Assembly (NCBI GenBank): GCA_029245525.1
Contig: JAQWPD010000114.1
Coordinates: forward strand, 1 to 64,000
Direction of reading: 5' to 3'
Origin: Gammaproteobacteria bacterium
Lineage (GTDB): Bacteria; Pseudomonadota; Gammaproteobacteria; Steroidobacterales; GCA-2729495
Length of the DNA stretch: 64,000 bases
The first letter of the stretch is position 1; each line of letters starts with the position of its first letter. Of this stretch, positions 43,201-55,800 are shown one piece after another. Position numbers and translations under genes: made by a program. Under the pieces are notes generated by a model. It was given only the letters and a program-made list of their open reading frames with translations. It did no database searches and was not told the origin of the DNA.

Positions 43201-43621
43201 GCCCGATTACATGATTCCCGCGGCTATCGTTAGTCTTACCGCATTCCCACTAACGCCCAGCGGCAAGCTCAATACCCGGCAGTTACCGGCACCCGACCTT
43301 TCCTCGATACTGGGTGAAAGCTACGTTGCACCGACCAATACTGCTGAGACAGTACTCTGCGATATTTGGGCAGATATTCTGGGGCTAGACAGGGTTGGCA
43401 TTAATGATGACTTTTTCTCATTAGGCGGACATTCCTTGCTGGCAACCCAACTCCTTTCGAGGATGCGTGATCAGCTAGAGATCAACCTGCCACTTAAATA
43501 CCTGTTCCGCTACCCCACTCCGAAAGAACTCGGGCAGATTATTTCTGCGCTGCAAGCAACCACGGGAACAACAGACAGCACAAGCAGCGAGGGTACAGAT
43601 GCAGAGGAATTCAGCCTGTGA
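40220..43621 (+). CDS. NRPS 3: docking-C-A(Pro)-T
   Basis: A 1133-residue one-module synthetase. Residues 1-56 are a TubC-type docking domain (LINHLRKKGIGLSLESGKLRL). The C domain has HHVIADL at 202-208, with Leu in place of the usual Gly. The A domain motif FDVNVQE (D722, V723, Q726), RMYLPFAALRPL, VITAGEQL and HNQYGPSETHVVTA give D-V-Q-(M/Y)-I-A-Q-V-V-K, close to the proline code DVQ(L/F/Y)IAHVVK. The T domain Ser is 1072. The tail is acidic (GTDAEEFSL). Divergent prolyl-4-hydroxylase-like genes upstream make Pro hydroxylation worth testing. Unlike the other junctions, 270 bp separate it from NRPS 4. Confidence 0.95.
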   Translation: MSALDLINHLRKKGIGLSLESGKLRLQAKKGVLTDELKNEIISKRSEIIALLGTAANSDDEYVSIPKADRTKNMPLSFAQQRLWFLDTLEPGTPLYNMPFASHIKGTPDTDLLKRALQHMVARHESLRTTFESINGQPVQRIVTKAELKLEQVDACTDSDSALQERLAGIAQTSFDLGTVPLLRTVLIKTDTNAYTLMLVFHHVIADLWSVDVFLRELSEIYSALGEHRQPQLPELEIQYADYATWQRDSLSGDKLQQNLDFWTGNLAGAPEVLNLPTDYPRPSEPSYRGNWIERQLPADLSSKLKTLARDNNSTTFMLFLAAFNILLSRYSGEQDVIIGTPVAGRDRRELENLIGFFLNTLVIRTEIKPDEAFTALLKRTRKDNLQLREYQELPFERLVEELQPERNMSVSPVFQVMFIWQEQTERNISLPGLNIGGAELVGHGTSKFDLSLSISDQKNNTAIGIEYATDLFKSSTIERMLKHFETLLRAIADNPQQNINAIQLLDKAERSKQLEQYSGITESYSDLPVHKLIEQQIVRTPDAVALEAADEQLSYAELNTRANLLAHAIVDSGVMPGDAVAVCVGREVNMAIAALAAIKAGANYIPLDPEYPAERLRQMLADCSPKCLLSTAGISAELPQHDAEPILLDQFDFLTGNKNNLGLQLEQNAPLYTIYTSGSTGKPKGVTLPQATMSNLINWQSADLRLGKPARTLQFAPSSFDVNVQELFTTWASGGTLVLINADTRRDIPALAQFIAEQKIQRMYLPFAALRPLAEELASQTNLSLDLIDVITAGEQLQVTPALRELFTKLPECRLHNQYGPSETHVVTALTLDANPANWPALPSIGTAVANCKTYILDATLQPAPLGAAGELCLGGTQVALGYLGQPELTAENFVADPFVSGGRLYRTGDQARFAANGEIEFLGRIDDQVKFRGFRIEPGEIAAKLSEHPTVQQAVVLLRQDIPGNPQLTGYVIGTNSDDQNAVLKQYLKQSLPDYMIPAAIVSLTAFPLTPSGKLNTRQLPAPDLSSILGESYVAPTNTAETVLCDIWADILGLDRVGINDDFFSLGGHSLLATQLLSRMRDQLEINLPLKYLFRYPTPKELGQIISALQATTGTTDSTSSEGTDAEEFSL

Positions 43622-43891
43622 ACTTAAGGTCGAAATTAAACATAAGCAGCGCACTATTTGCCGCTTCTCAAGCCTCAGGCATAGAGGCTTTAATCATTAT
43701 AAGCAACAACTTACAACTGAATGCAGCGAATCTAGAACTGGCGCACAGCGTGATATAGTGTCCAGCTGCCAAAATAGCGGAAGACGTGTTTTTCTAGACC
43801 CAATAAAAGCGTCCTGAAAAAACCACCGGCAGTCAATAAAAAAAGTTATAAGAATCAGCAGTCTGAAGACTGCTCATAGAGAAAACGAATA
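43622..43891. other. Gap between NRPS 3 and NRPS 4 with two hairpins
   Basis: 270 bp, AT-rich, without a supported gene; a 72-codon ORF starting inside NRPS 3 looks random. Hairpin 1 is AAGCCTC/GAGGCTT with a 7-nt loop (43670-43690). Hairpin 2 is AGCAGTC/GACTGCT with loop TGAA (43857-43874), ending 17 nt before the NRPS 4 ATG, close to the ribosome site. Neither is followed by a T-run, so they look like processing or translation-control elements rather than terminators. Confidence 0.6.
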
Positions 43892-46800
43892 ATGACAGCA
43901 GTTACTATCCTTTCCCTGCTCGCCAAAAAAGGCGTGAAGTTATCAGTTGTTGATGGACAGCTAAAAGTTAGCGCTCCCAAAGGTGCATTAACGGGTGAAC
44001 TTCGCCAACAATTGGTTGACAACAAAGCCGAAATTCTGGAATTACTGATCAGCACCAAAAGCACGGCTCAGGATGCAAGCATTGCTCATGCAGACCGTGA
44101 TTTCCCAATCCCTTTATCTTTCGGCCAGGAACGACTCTGGTTTTTAAATGAGCTTGAACCGGGCAGCTCGCTGTACAACATCCCAACGGCCATCAAGCTC
44201 AAGGGCCACCTCAACCTACAGGCCCTGCAACAAGCATTTGATCTGTTACTTGAACGCCATGAATCGTTGCGCACCACGTTTACACTTAATGGCGAGCAAC
44301 CGGTCCAGAAAATTGCAAACAGCCTCAGCATTCCACTCGAAATACACGATGCTGGCGACAGCAGCGATGATGACCTCGATGCGCTTCTAACCAAAATCTG
44401 TTTGCAGCCCTTCGATATCAAGCAGGGTCCGTTATTAAAACTGTACGTGCTCGATATCAACGAAAATGAGCATGCGCTGCTACTGGTTATTCATCACATC
44501 ATTGCTGATGGTTGGTCCATGGGCGTATTGATGTCGGAACTAGCGGCGCTCTACAACAGCATCGCAAGTGGAGGCAGCAGCACACTCGAAGCCTTACCAA
44601 TACAGTTTGCCGACTACGCTGCCTGGCAACGCGAGACCATGAGCGGCGAAACGCTCAATAATGAATTGAGTTACTGGAAGAAGGCGCTGGATGGTGCTCC
44701 ACTGGTACTGGACCTGCCAACCGACCACGCGCGGCCTGCCTCCCCCGGATATGAAGGTGCATGGCTGCGGCATCAAATATCGAGTAAAACCCGCAGCAAG
44801 CTCGAAGCGCTCGCCCAAAACAACAACGCCACTTTATATATGGTATTGCTCAGCGCATTCAATCTGCTGCTAAGCCGCTACAGCGGGAGCGAAGATCTAC
44901 TAATTGGCAGTCCTGTTGCCGGCCGCAGCCGGACAGAACTCGAAGGCCTGGTTGGTACTTTGATCAATACCGTCGTGCTGCGTGGAGACCTATCCGGTAA
45001 CCCCCAGTTCACCGCATTGTTAAAACAACTGCGCAACACAACTCTCGATGCCTTTGAACATCAGGAATTGCCGTTCGAAAAACTGGTTGAGCAACTGCAA
45101 CCAGAGCGCAACCTGAGCCATGCGCCGATCTATCAGGTGCTGTTCAATTTGCAAAACCGAAGTCAGGAACTTGTAAAATTCGATGGCCTTAAGTCCAGTG
45201 CGCTTGTTACCGAAACAGGCACAGCCAAACTCGATCTGCATCTACTGATTGAAGAAACCGATGAAGGGCTGACAGCTTGGTTCGAATACGCTACCGAGCT
45301 GTTCGATGAGGCGACTATTGAACGGATGGCCAGCCATTTCGATGCGATACTGGCTGCCGTCGTCGATAATCCTGACCTGAGAGCCGATCAGATACCTCTC
45401 CTCACCGATGACGAACGCAACACGATTCTTAACGATTGGAATGACACCACAGTCGACTACCCGCAAAATGAAACCCTGGTTAGCCTGTTTGAAAAACAGG
45501 TTGATTCAAGTCCCGATGCCATAGCTGTCGAATATCATGGTCAACAGCTGAGCTACAAACAGTTGGATCAGCGCGCCAACCAACTCGCACATGAACTGCT
45601 TAGCATGAGCATTGGAACAAACGATGTTGTAGGCGTATATATGGAACGCTCGATCGAAATGATCGTTGCACTCTATGGTGTACAGAAAGCCGGTGCGGCG
45701 TATACACCACTGGATCCGGAATATCCGCCTCAAAGACTGGCTAACATGCTTGAAGACTCCGGCACCAAGGTCATACTCACACAAGCAGCGAGTACTCCGG
45801 AAGGATTTACGGGCACTGTAATCGCATTAAACAGCGATGGTGAAACAGGCACAGATCACTCGAATTCGCGACCCGACACACGGCCAAGTCCTGATGACCT
45901 TGCCTATGTCATCTTCACATCAGGTTCAACTGGCCGGCCTAAAGGTGTTATGAATGAGCATCGCGGTATTGTTAATCGTCTGCAATGGATGCAGAGCGAA
46001 TACCAGCTAAGCAGTGAAGACCACATACTGCAGAAAACCGCATTTAGTTTTGATGTGTCTGTCTGGGAGTTCTTCTGGCCCCTGCTTAATGGCGCAAGGT
46101 TGGTCATGGCAAAACCAGGCGGTCATAAAGATGCAGCCTACCTTGCAGATACCATCAGACAACACAACATTAGCACCATCCACTTTGTGCCCTCGATGTT
46201 GCAGGCATTTTTACTGAATACCGATGCTGGTAGCTGCCCCCAACTCAAACGCGTAATCTGCAGTGGTGAAGCATTGCCCTGGGAACTTACGCAGGAGTTT
46301 TACGCCAAATTCGATGCGCAACTGCATAACCTTTACGGCCCAACCGAAGCCGCTATCGACGTCACATACTGGGCTGTGCCGCGCAGCAATACGCAAAACC
46401 CGATACCCATCGGTAAACCCGTCGCCAATACACGAATTTATATCGTCGATAAATCGGGTCAACTTGCCCCAATTGGTGTGCCGGGCGAACTGCTGATTGC
46501 AGGCGCGCAGGTTGCACGTGGCTATATTGGTCGCGATGAACTCACAGCAGAGCGTTTTATCACCGATCCATTTAAGACTGATCACATCCATAGTTATGAT
46601 TCGCGAAGCTATCGCACCGGCGATCTTGCCCGCTACCTTCCTAGCGGCGATATCGAGTATCTCGGTCGTATTGACGGACAAATAAAACTGCGTGGCTTTC
46701 GTATTGAATTGGGTGAAATTGATGCGGCACTATCCGCCCTATCCACAGTTGAATTCTGTACAACCGTTGTTAGCAGAACCGCGAATGGTGATCAACGCCT

Positions 46801-49800
46801 TGTTAGCTATGTCGGCGGCGCGGCAAACGATGCCGAGGCAATTAAAACAAAGCTGCGCACTGAACTCCCCGAATACATGGTGCCGGCCGCTATCGTATTT
46901 ATTGACAAGTTACCGTTAACCCTAAATGGGAAGCTCGATCGCAATGCGCTACCGGAACCTGCATTTGAGGCAGCCATATATGTAGCTCCGAGCACCGTGA
47001 CCGAAATCGCGTTGGCAAGACTATTTAGCCAACTTCTCGATAAAGATAAAGTCGGAATCAATGACGATTTCTTTGCCTTAGGCGGACACTCACTGCTTGC
47101 TATGCGACTTGTTACCCGCATCGGTGAACAGCTAAAGACCGGCATCGAACTTAAGCAACTGTTCATCGCACCAACAGTAAAACAGCTGGCTTACATTATC
47201 GATAGCGATAGTGAATCCATTGCTATCGATAACATCAAAGCACTACCGCGTGATGCTGAATTGCCATTGTCGTTTGCCCAACAACGACTCTGGTTCCTGC
47301 ATAAACTAATGCCCGACAGCTCGCTGTATAACGTGCCTTGGGCAATGCGCCTCGAAGGCTCTGTAAATACTGCAGCACTGCAACAATCCATAAATATGCT
47401 GCTCGCACGACATGAAACCTTACACACACGGTTTATCGAAATTGCCGGTGAGCCAATGCAATATCTGGCGAAGGATGCCGAACTGCCGTTGCATATTATC
47501 GACCTCCGACTGGAGTCTGCAGCTAAAGTTCAGCAAGCGCTTAGCTCGTTATCGCAGAAAACATTTAGCCTCGATACAGCACCGTTATTGCGTGTACACC
47601 TGCTGCGGGATACTGACAACAGTCAGATCCTATTGTTTGTCATTCACCACATCATCGCCGATGCATGGTCTCTCGGACTGCTGTTCGACGAACTGATGAC
47701 ACTCTATGCTGCTGCATGCGAAGGCATCGAAGCCCGACTTGCGCCATTGGCAATTCAATACGCTGATTACGCTGCCTGGCAGCGTAATCATCTGTCAGGA
47801 GATGAGCTCCAGAAACAACTCAGTTTCTGGAGGTCAAACCTGAGGAATGCGCCTGCCATACTCGAACTTCCCTCTGATCGTGCACGACCTGCGGTACAAA
47901 GTTACCGAGGTAAAGTGGCGAACCGAAGCCTGCCGCAAGAACTACTGAGCAAACTCCATCAACTTGGCAATGAACAAGGGGCAACCTTGTTCACAACTAT
48001 GCTGGCCGCATTCAACGTCATGCTAAGTCGCTACTCAGGACAAAACGATGTCGTTGTAGGGACACCGGTTGCAGGTCGTCAACACAGTGACCTAGAAGGC
48101 CTGATTGGCTTCTTCCTGAACACGCTGCCTATCCGCAGCAAACTTGATCACAACTCCGACTTCCGGCAACTGCTGCAGGAGCTCCAGCTAAATATGCTAG
48201 ATGCCTATGCGCATCAGGATCTGCCTTTCGAACAACTGGTTGAAGATCTCCAGCCTGAGCGTGACATGAGTATTGCCCCAATATTCCAGGTAATGTTCAC
48301 CTTACAAACAGTTGGAACTGAACGGACTCTTCACGGCGACCTCAATGTCAGCAATATTGAAATTGATTACGGCACGGCCAAATACGATATCACCTGGTCG
48401 GTCATGGAGAAAAATGGTGAACTGAGCGTTAGCTGCGAGTACGCCAGCGATCTATTCAACGAAAGCACAATCCAGCGCATGCTCGAACATTACCAAGTGC
48501 TGCTGCAAAACATCGTATCGCAACCCGGTACCGCGATAAATCAACTTGCGATACTAAGCACTGGTGAACAAAGTCAGTTACGAGCCTGGAACAGCACTAC
48601 TATGGCTTATCCCGACGAACAAAGCCTGCAGGCCTTGTTCGAGCAACAAGCTCTTAGCAACCCAGCTGCAACCGCTGTCGAATTCAACGGGTCTAAACTC
48701 AGCTATAAGGAGCTCAACGAACGCGCCAACGGTCTCGCTGCACAGCTTATTGAACTCGGCGCAGGTCCAAATCAACCTGTCGCCATTTGCGTTAATCGCT
48801 CCTTAGACACACTGGTCGGATTGCTTGGCATTCTCAAATCCGGCAGCGGCTATGTCCCTTTAGACCCGATCTACCCCGCCGAGCGTATTGCCTACATGCT
48901 CGAAGACTCAGACACTAAAATTCTGGTCAGCGAGCCTGAACTCGCATCTGCGCTTCCCACAAAAAATATTCAGCTACTCGATATTGCTGACAGTGGCAGC
49001 AGTCAGATAAATCCGTCTATCGAGTTCAATGCAGAGCAACTCGCGTATCTAATTTATACCTCAGGCTCGACCGGTCTGCCGAAAGGCGTACAAATCGAAC
49101 ATCGGGCTGTCACTAACTTCCTGCATAGTATGGCCAAAACTCCGGGTATCGTTCCAGCCGACCGTTTGCTCGCAGTAACAACGCTCTGCTTCGATATTTC
49201 TGTGTTGGAATTGTTCCTGCCACTCGCTCAAGGTGCAACAGTTGTCATCGCATCACAGGAACAGGCCGCAGACGGTTTTGCTCTGAAGGCCTTGCTTGAA
49301 ACAGGCGACATCTCAATCATGCAGGCCACGCCGGCAAGCTGGCGTATGTTGCTTGATGCGGGCTGGAATGGCAGTGCAAATCTTAAAGTACTGGTCGGCG
49401 GTGAAGCCCTTGAGCGTGATTTAGCAACACAACTCGAACAACACAACCAAGCTGTATGGAATATGTATGGCCCGACCGAAACAACTATATGGTCAGCCTG
49501 TCATCAGTTTAACCCGGCCGATCAACTTATCTCGGTAGGCCAACCCATTGCCAATACGCAGTTCTATGTGCTCGACGATGCCATGCAAGCTGTCCCGGTT
49601 GGCGTACCGGGCACACTTTGGATTGGTGGTCACGGTGTTGCACGTGGGTACTGGCAACGTGATGAACTCAATGCTGCCAGTTTTATCGACAACCCCTTTG
49701 GCAGCGGACGCATTTATGCCACTGGCGATCGAGTCCGCTGGCTCAGTGATGGTTCGCTGGAAGTGCTGGGTCGAAATGATTTTCAAGTTAAGTTACGCGG

Positions 49801-52800
49801 TTTCAGAATTGAACTGGGCGAAATCGAAACCCGACTCGCTGCCAACCCCAATGTCACTCAATCGGTCGTCTCACTGCGTGAAGACTCCCCCGGCGATCAA
49901 CGTTTGGTGGCGTACAACATTGCCCCTGAAGGCGTCACATTAAACAGTGATGAATTACGCAATAGCCTAATGGGCGGTTTGCCGGATTACATGCTGCCGA
50001 GTGCCTACGTGCAACTGGAACGCTTTCCGCTAACAGCAAACGGTAAGATAGACAGAAAGGCACTGCCCGCACCCGAATGGGAAGATATCGCAAGCACCGA
50101 ATACCTTGCGCCCCAAAATCCGACCGAAGACACACTGACTGCGATCTGGGCAGATATTCTGGGTGTTCCAAAAATCGGCATGAATGACGATTTCTTTGCA
50201 CTCGGCGGCCATTCGCTACTGGCAGTAAAGCTCATTTCAAGAGTTCGTGACGAATTGGGCCATGACCTCGATCTGATGACCCTGTTCAGCCGGCCGACTA
50301 TTGCAGCGATGGCTGCATTACTGGAGTCAGATACGAAGGTGTTGCAAGCGCCTATAAGCGTTGTCGACCGCAGCACCTCGTTACCATTAAGTTCAGCGCA
50401 AGTCCGCCTATGGTTCCTCGATGAACTCGAACCAGAAAACCCCGCCTACAACATGCCATGGTCAATGCGACTCAAAGGCATTCCGGACACCGAAGCGTTA
50501 CAGGTGGCTATTGATCAAGTCATCGCAAGACATGAGTCATTGCGCACCACCTTCCCGGCTCAAGATGGCGAACCGGTACAACTGATTCACGAAAGCCTGC
50601 CTGTACCCCTGCAAGTGGAGATACTAGATGGCGATGAAGCAGCGCTGGTGCAGCGACTCACCGAGATTTCCAAACAACCGTTTGACCTGCATAACGGTCC
50701 GCTGCTGCGTGCCAACCTAATACAGACCAGTGATAACGAAAGTGTCCTGAGCCTCTGTATTCATCACATCATCTACGATGCAGGGTCACACGGTATCCTG
50801 ATGCAGGAGCTTTCCGAGTGTTATGCAGCATATCGCGAACAGCGTGCTGCAACGCTTAGATCGATGCCTATACAGTTTGCAGACTACGCGGCGTGGGAAC
50901 ACGAGTGGATGCAGGGGCCCGATTATCAGCAGCAGCTAAGATATTGGAGCAAAGAACTCAGCGGAGCACCCAATGCCCTCGAGTTTCCTACCGACTTTTC
51001 TCGCCCGGCCGTGCAAACCAGCAATGGCGAACGCTTTTTCTATCATTTACCCGATAGCCTGCATCGCGAACTGACACATCTTGGTCAGAAAAATAGCAGC
51101 ACATTATTCATGGTATTGCTGGCGGCCTTTGATGTACTCCTGGCTCGTTATTCGGGACAAGATGATATCGTCGTAAGCGTGCCTATCTCAGGACGCAAAG
51201 GCAGCGAACTCGAAAACATCATTGGATTCTTCCTAAACACACTGCCCATCCGTGTGCAGCTTGAAGATCACATCAATTTTAACACTGTACTTAAACAGGT
51301 CAGGGATAAATCGTTAGCAGCGTATGCCAACCAGGAAATGCCCTTTGGCAAACTGGTTGAAGAGCTTGCGCCAGAGCGTGACACCAGCCGTCCACCGATC
51401 GCACAGATGCACTTTGTGCTTCAGCATGTCGATAACCCAACCGATGAATTTGCCGGCTTAGCTGCTGAGAAGATCGCGCTAAGCACAAACACCACAAAGT
51501 TCGACATGACGCTATTTGCCTTTGAAGTCGGCGAAACGCTGGCTATCGATTTTGAATACAACTCGGATCTGTATAAGCGCTCAACAATTGAGCAACTCGC
51601 GACGCACTACGTAAACCTGCTTGAGAGTATCGTTGCTCAACCGACTTGCGCTATCGATGCGTTGCCGATGCTTGATTCAGGCGAACGAAATCGATTAGTT
51701 GTTGAGTGGAACAACACGAACCGGCCGTATCCGGCGGATGCCACCTTGCAGACACTGCTCGAAGCGCAGGTGGCGCTCACACCCGATGCACCGGCAATCG
51801 AATACGCAGGCACAACGCTCACATACGCCGAGTTTAACCGGCGGGCGAACCAACTAGCGCATGTATTAATCAATAAGGGTATCGAACCGGAACATCTGGT
51901 CGGTGTGTGCCTGGAGCGGTCAGCCGAACTTGTGATTGCCCTGCATGCAATCCAAAAAGCCGGTGCAGGCTATGTGCCTTTGGACCCCGATTACCCAATG
52001 CAGCGTCTCGAGCATATTCTCGAAGATGCCAATGTCTCATTACTCATTACCGACAGTAATGCCTGCAATTCTTTGCCTCCGCACGACACCCCTACGCTGC
52101 TCTTGGGAGCAAGTGAAATAGCTGCGTCCGATGAGCACAATCCGACAGCGCGTTCTAAGCCAGAAAATATTGCCTATGTGATCTTCACTTCCGGTTCTAC
52201 CGGCCGTCCAAAAGGTGTCATGAATGAGCATCGCGGTATCGTTAACCGTTTGCTTTGGATGCAGGACGAATACCAACTTACTGCTAACGATAAGGTTCTG
52301 CAAAAAACCCCGTTTAGTTTTGACGTATCGGTTTGGGAATTCTTCTGGCCCCTGCTTAGCGGCGCCACTTTAGTGGTGGCAAAACCTGACGGTCATAAAG
52401 ACCCTGCCTATCTTGCAGAAACTATCATCAACAGCGAAGTCACAACAATGCACTTTGTGCCGTCGATGCTGCAGGCCTTCCTGCAACACGACAAAGTGGC
52501 AAGCTGCGATTCCCTGCGTCAGGTAATCTGCTCAGGTGAAGCTTTGCCACTGGACTTACAACAACGCTTCTACAGCAAGCTTGATGCGAGCCTTCACAAC
52601 CTTTATGGCCCTACAGAAGCAGCTATTGATGTAACCTACTGGGCCTGTCAACGAGATAGTCGGGACAGTTTTGTACCAATTGGCCGACCGATTGCCAACA
52701 CCAGCCTATACATTGTCGATACCAGCGGACAGCCTGTACCTGCTGGTGTTTCCGGTGAGCTTTGGATTGGCGGAGTACAAGTTGCACGCGGCTACGTTAA

Positions 52801-55800
52801 CCGCCCCGAGCTCACGGCCGAACGCTTTATCATTAACCCGTTTAGCGATGATACCAATTCCCGTATTTACCGTACCGGCGATCTGGTTCGCTACAGGGAT
52901 GATGGCCGCATCGAGTTCCTAGGGCGACTCGATGATCAGATCAAGCTGCGTGGCTTCCGCATAGAACTTGGCGAAATCGAAACCGAACTGCTTAACAATG
53001 CAGCCGTGCAAAATGCCGTGGTTATGGCGCGTGAAGATCGTGAAGGCGACCAACGTTTAGTGGCCTATCTACTAGCAGACACGGGCAACATTCCTACGGA
53101 CGAAATCGATGACTGGCAAGATGATCAGGTTGATCAATGGCGCGCACTCTGGGAAGACACCTACAGTCGCGACCAGAGCATTGAAGACCTTACCTTTGAT
53201 ATCACTGGCTGGGATAGCAGTTATACCAACGAGCCCATCCCTGCCGAAGAAATGCAGGCCTGGGTTGATGTCAGCTGTGACAGAATCCTCGAACTCAAAC
53301 CTAAACTTATACTCGAAGTCGGCAGTGGCAGCGGTCTGCTGGCATCCCGTATCGGGCCTAAGGTAGCAGGCTACATAGGCACTGACTTTTCTGCGGCCGC
53401 TGCACAACGACTGAATGACTTGCGCATGGAGTTCCCAAAGCTAAGCGCGATTAGCGGGTTGCACAAGGCTGCTGATGAGATTGGCGATTTGCCTGAAGAA
53501 GCATTCGATACCGTCGTTATTAATTCGGTTGCACAGTACTTCCCGAATATGGCTTACTTTGACAAGGTTCTGCGCCTCGCGCTCGAACGCTTAGAGAAAG
53601 GCGGTCGCATATTCCTTGGTGATTTACGCAGCTTATCGCTACTTAATGCGCATCACACGTCGGTACAATTATTCAAAGCTGAAGATCATCTCGAAAGCGA
53701 TGAGATCATCGATCTCATCCAACAAAATATTCGAGATGAAGAAGAACTGGTCATAGATCCTACCTACTTCCTCAACCTAAAGAAGGAACTGCCACAAATC
53801 ACAGGCGTTCGCTTCGAGCTCAAGCGTGGCAAAGCACGCAACGAGCTTTCACGATTCCGTTACGATGTTGTTCTAACCACCGCGGTGGTAGATGAGCCGA
53901 GACCTGAAATTGTGCTGTGGGATGACTCCGTGCACACGATAGAGGGACTTGCCGAAAACTTAAGCGATCAGGGCCTGTTGATTCGACACGTTCCCGACGC
54001 ACGCTTATCTGAAGAACGTATCGTTACAGAGTTGCTCGAGGACACCGCAACACACACTGCTGCGGAACTGCGCAACATGGCTGTCAATCAAGCAGCGGGT
54101 ATTGAACCCGAAGCAATCTATTCTGCGGCAAAGAAGCTGCGGCTTGATGTCCAGATGATCGGCACTGAACCTGGGTTCATGAATGTTTTGCTGATGCCAA
54201 AAGGGCTTCACTATCAAGGTGATGCTCTGCTTAGCACCAGCAATGAGCCACTTATGAGCTTGGGCAATAATCCTTTGTACGGTCGCTTAAAGCGCAATCT
54301 TGTGCCGAAAATACAAAAGGAACTGGAGCAGGCCTTACCGGATTACATGGTTCCTTCAGCCTTTGTCGTTCTGGAAAAATTCCCTTTAACCGCCAGCGGC
54401 AAAATTGATCGTAAAGCCCTGCCGGCACCAAAACGTATACGTGATGATGATGAAGTTTATGTCGCGCCACGTGATGGCATTGAAACTGTACTCACCGAAA
54501 TCTGGTCAGGCGTTCTGGGTATCGATCAGATCGGTATCAATGATAATTTCTTCTCGCTTGGTGGTCACTCGTTACTTGCAACTCAGATGATTTCTAGAGT
54601 ACGCGAGCAGCTGAATGTTGATATTGCATTAGTCGCTATCTTCAATCATCCCACTATCGCGAGTCTTGCAGCTGTCATCAGTGACAGCGATGCGGCCAGC
54701 GAAGATAACATCATCAAACCCGCAATCCGCGGCGAGAATATGCCTCTGTCGTTCTCGCAACAACGTTTGTGGTTCATCAACCAGATGGACTCGGACAATA
54801 CGGCCTATAACAGCCCCTGGCCAATCCGATTGGAAGGCAATCTCGACATCAATGCACTGCAAGAAGCAATCAACTACTCGGTTGCGCGCCACGAGATTCT
54901 CCGCACTACCTATGCGTCCAAGGGCGGCAAGCCACAACAGTTAATTGACCCTAATGCACGCATTCAATTACAGGTTGAAGAAATGCCCGGGGCAAGCGAG
55001 GCCGAGTTACAAGAACGCATTAGCACCTTAGCGCATGAAACATTTGAGCTCGCCACCGGGCCATTGATGCGCACCTATGTGCTGCGCTACGCCGACGATG
55101 CTCAGGTATTGTTCATGATCTCTCATCACATCAACAACGATGCCTGGTCGAACGCAGCACTATTAAAAGAACTGAGCAGTTCTTACAACGCCTTGATTAA
55201 TGACGGCCAGCCTGATTTGCCAGCACTGGATATTCAGTACGCTGATTATGCGGTGTGGCAGCGAAACTGGATGAAGGGCGCACAGCGTCAGAATCAACTG
55301 GATTACTGGACGCAGCAGCTGTCAGGCGCACCGGACCAGCTTGGACTGCCAACAGATAAGCCTCGCCCGGCCGTCCAAACCTATGCCGGCGCATTCGAAA
55401 CCCGCCTGTTGTCGGAAGACCTGTTAAAAAACCTGCAGCGCATAGCGCTCGAAAATGAAACGACCTTGTTCATGGTGCTGCTAGCAGCGTTCAATGTCTT
55501 ACTTTCGGTTCAGGCCCGCCAGGAAGATGTTGTCGTCGGCACACCCATCGCAGGTCGTCGCCATGCCGGATTAGAAAACCTAATCGGCGTATTCCTCAAT
55601 ATGCTACCGATACGGATTGATTTGTCCGGTAAGCCCAGCTTTATCGAATTACTGAAACAGGTGCGCGGCGTAACCCTCGCGGCTTACAGTCACGAAGATC
55701 TGCCATTTGAGATGCTCGTCGAGGAACTGCAACCGTCACGCGATATGAGTTATGCGCCTATCTTCCAAGTGATGTTCGACGTACAAACACCCTCACAAGA

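Noticed and set aside
43599-43817. A 72-codon ORF spanning the NRPS 3 end and the gap
   Set aside because: It begins inside NRPS 3 in another frame, has no ribosome site and random-looking composition.
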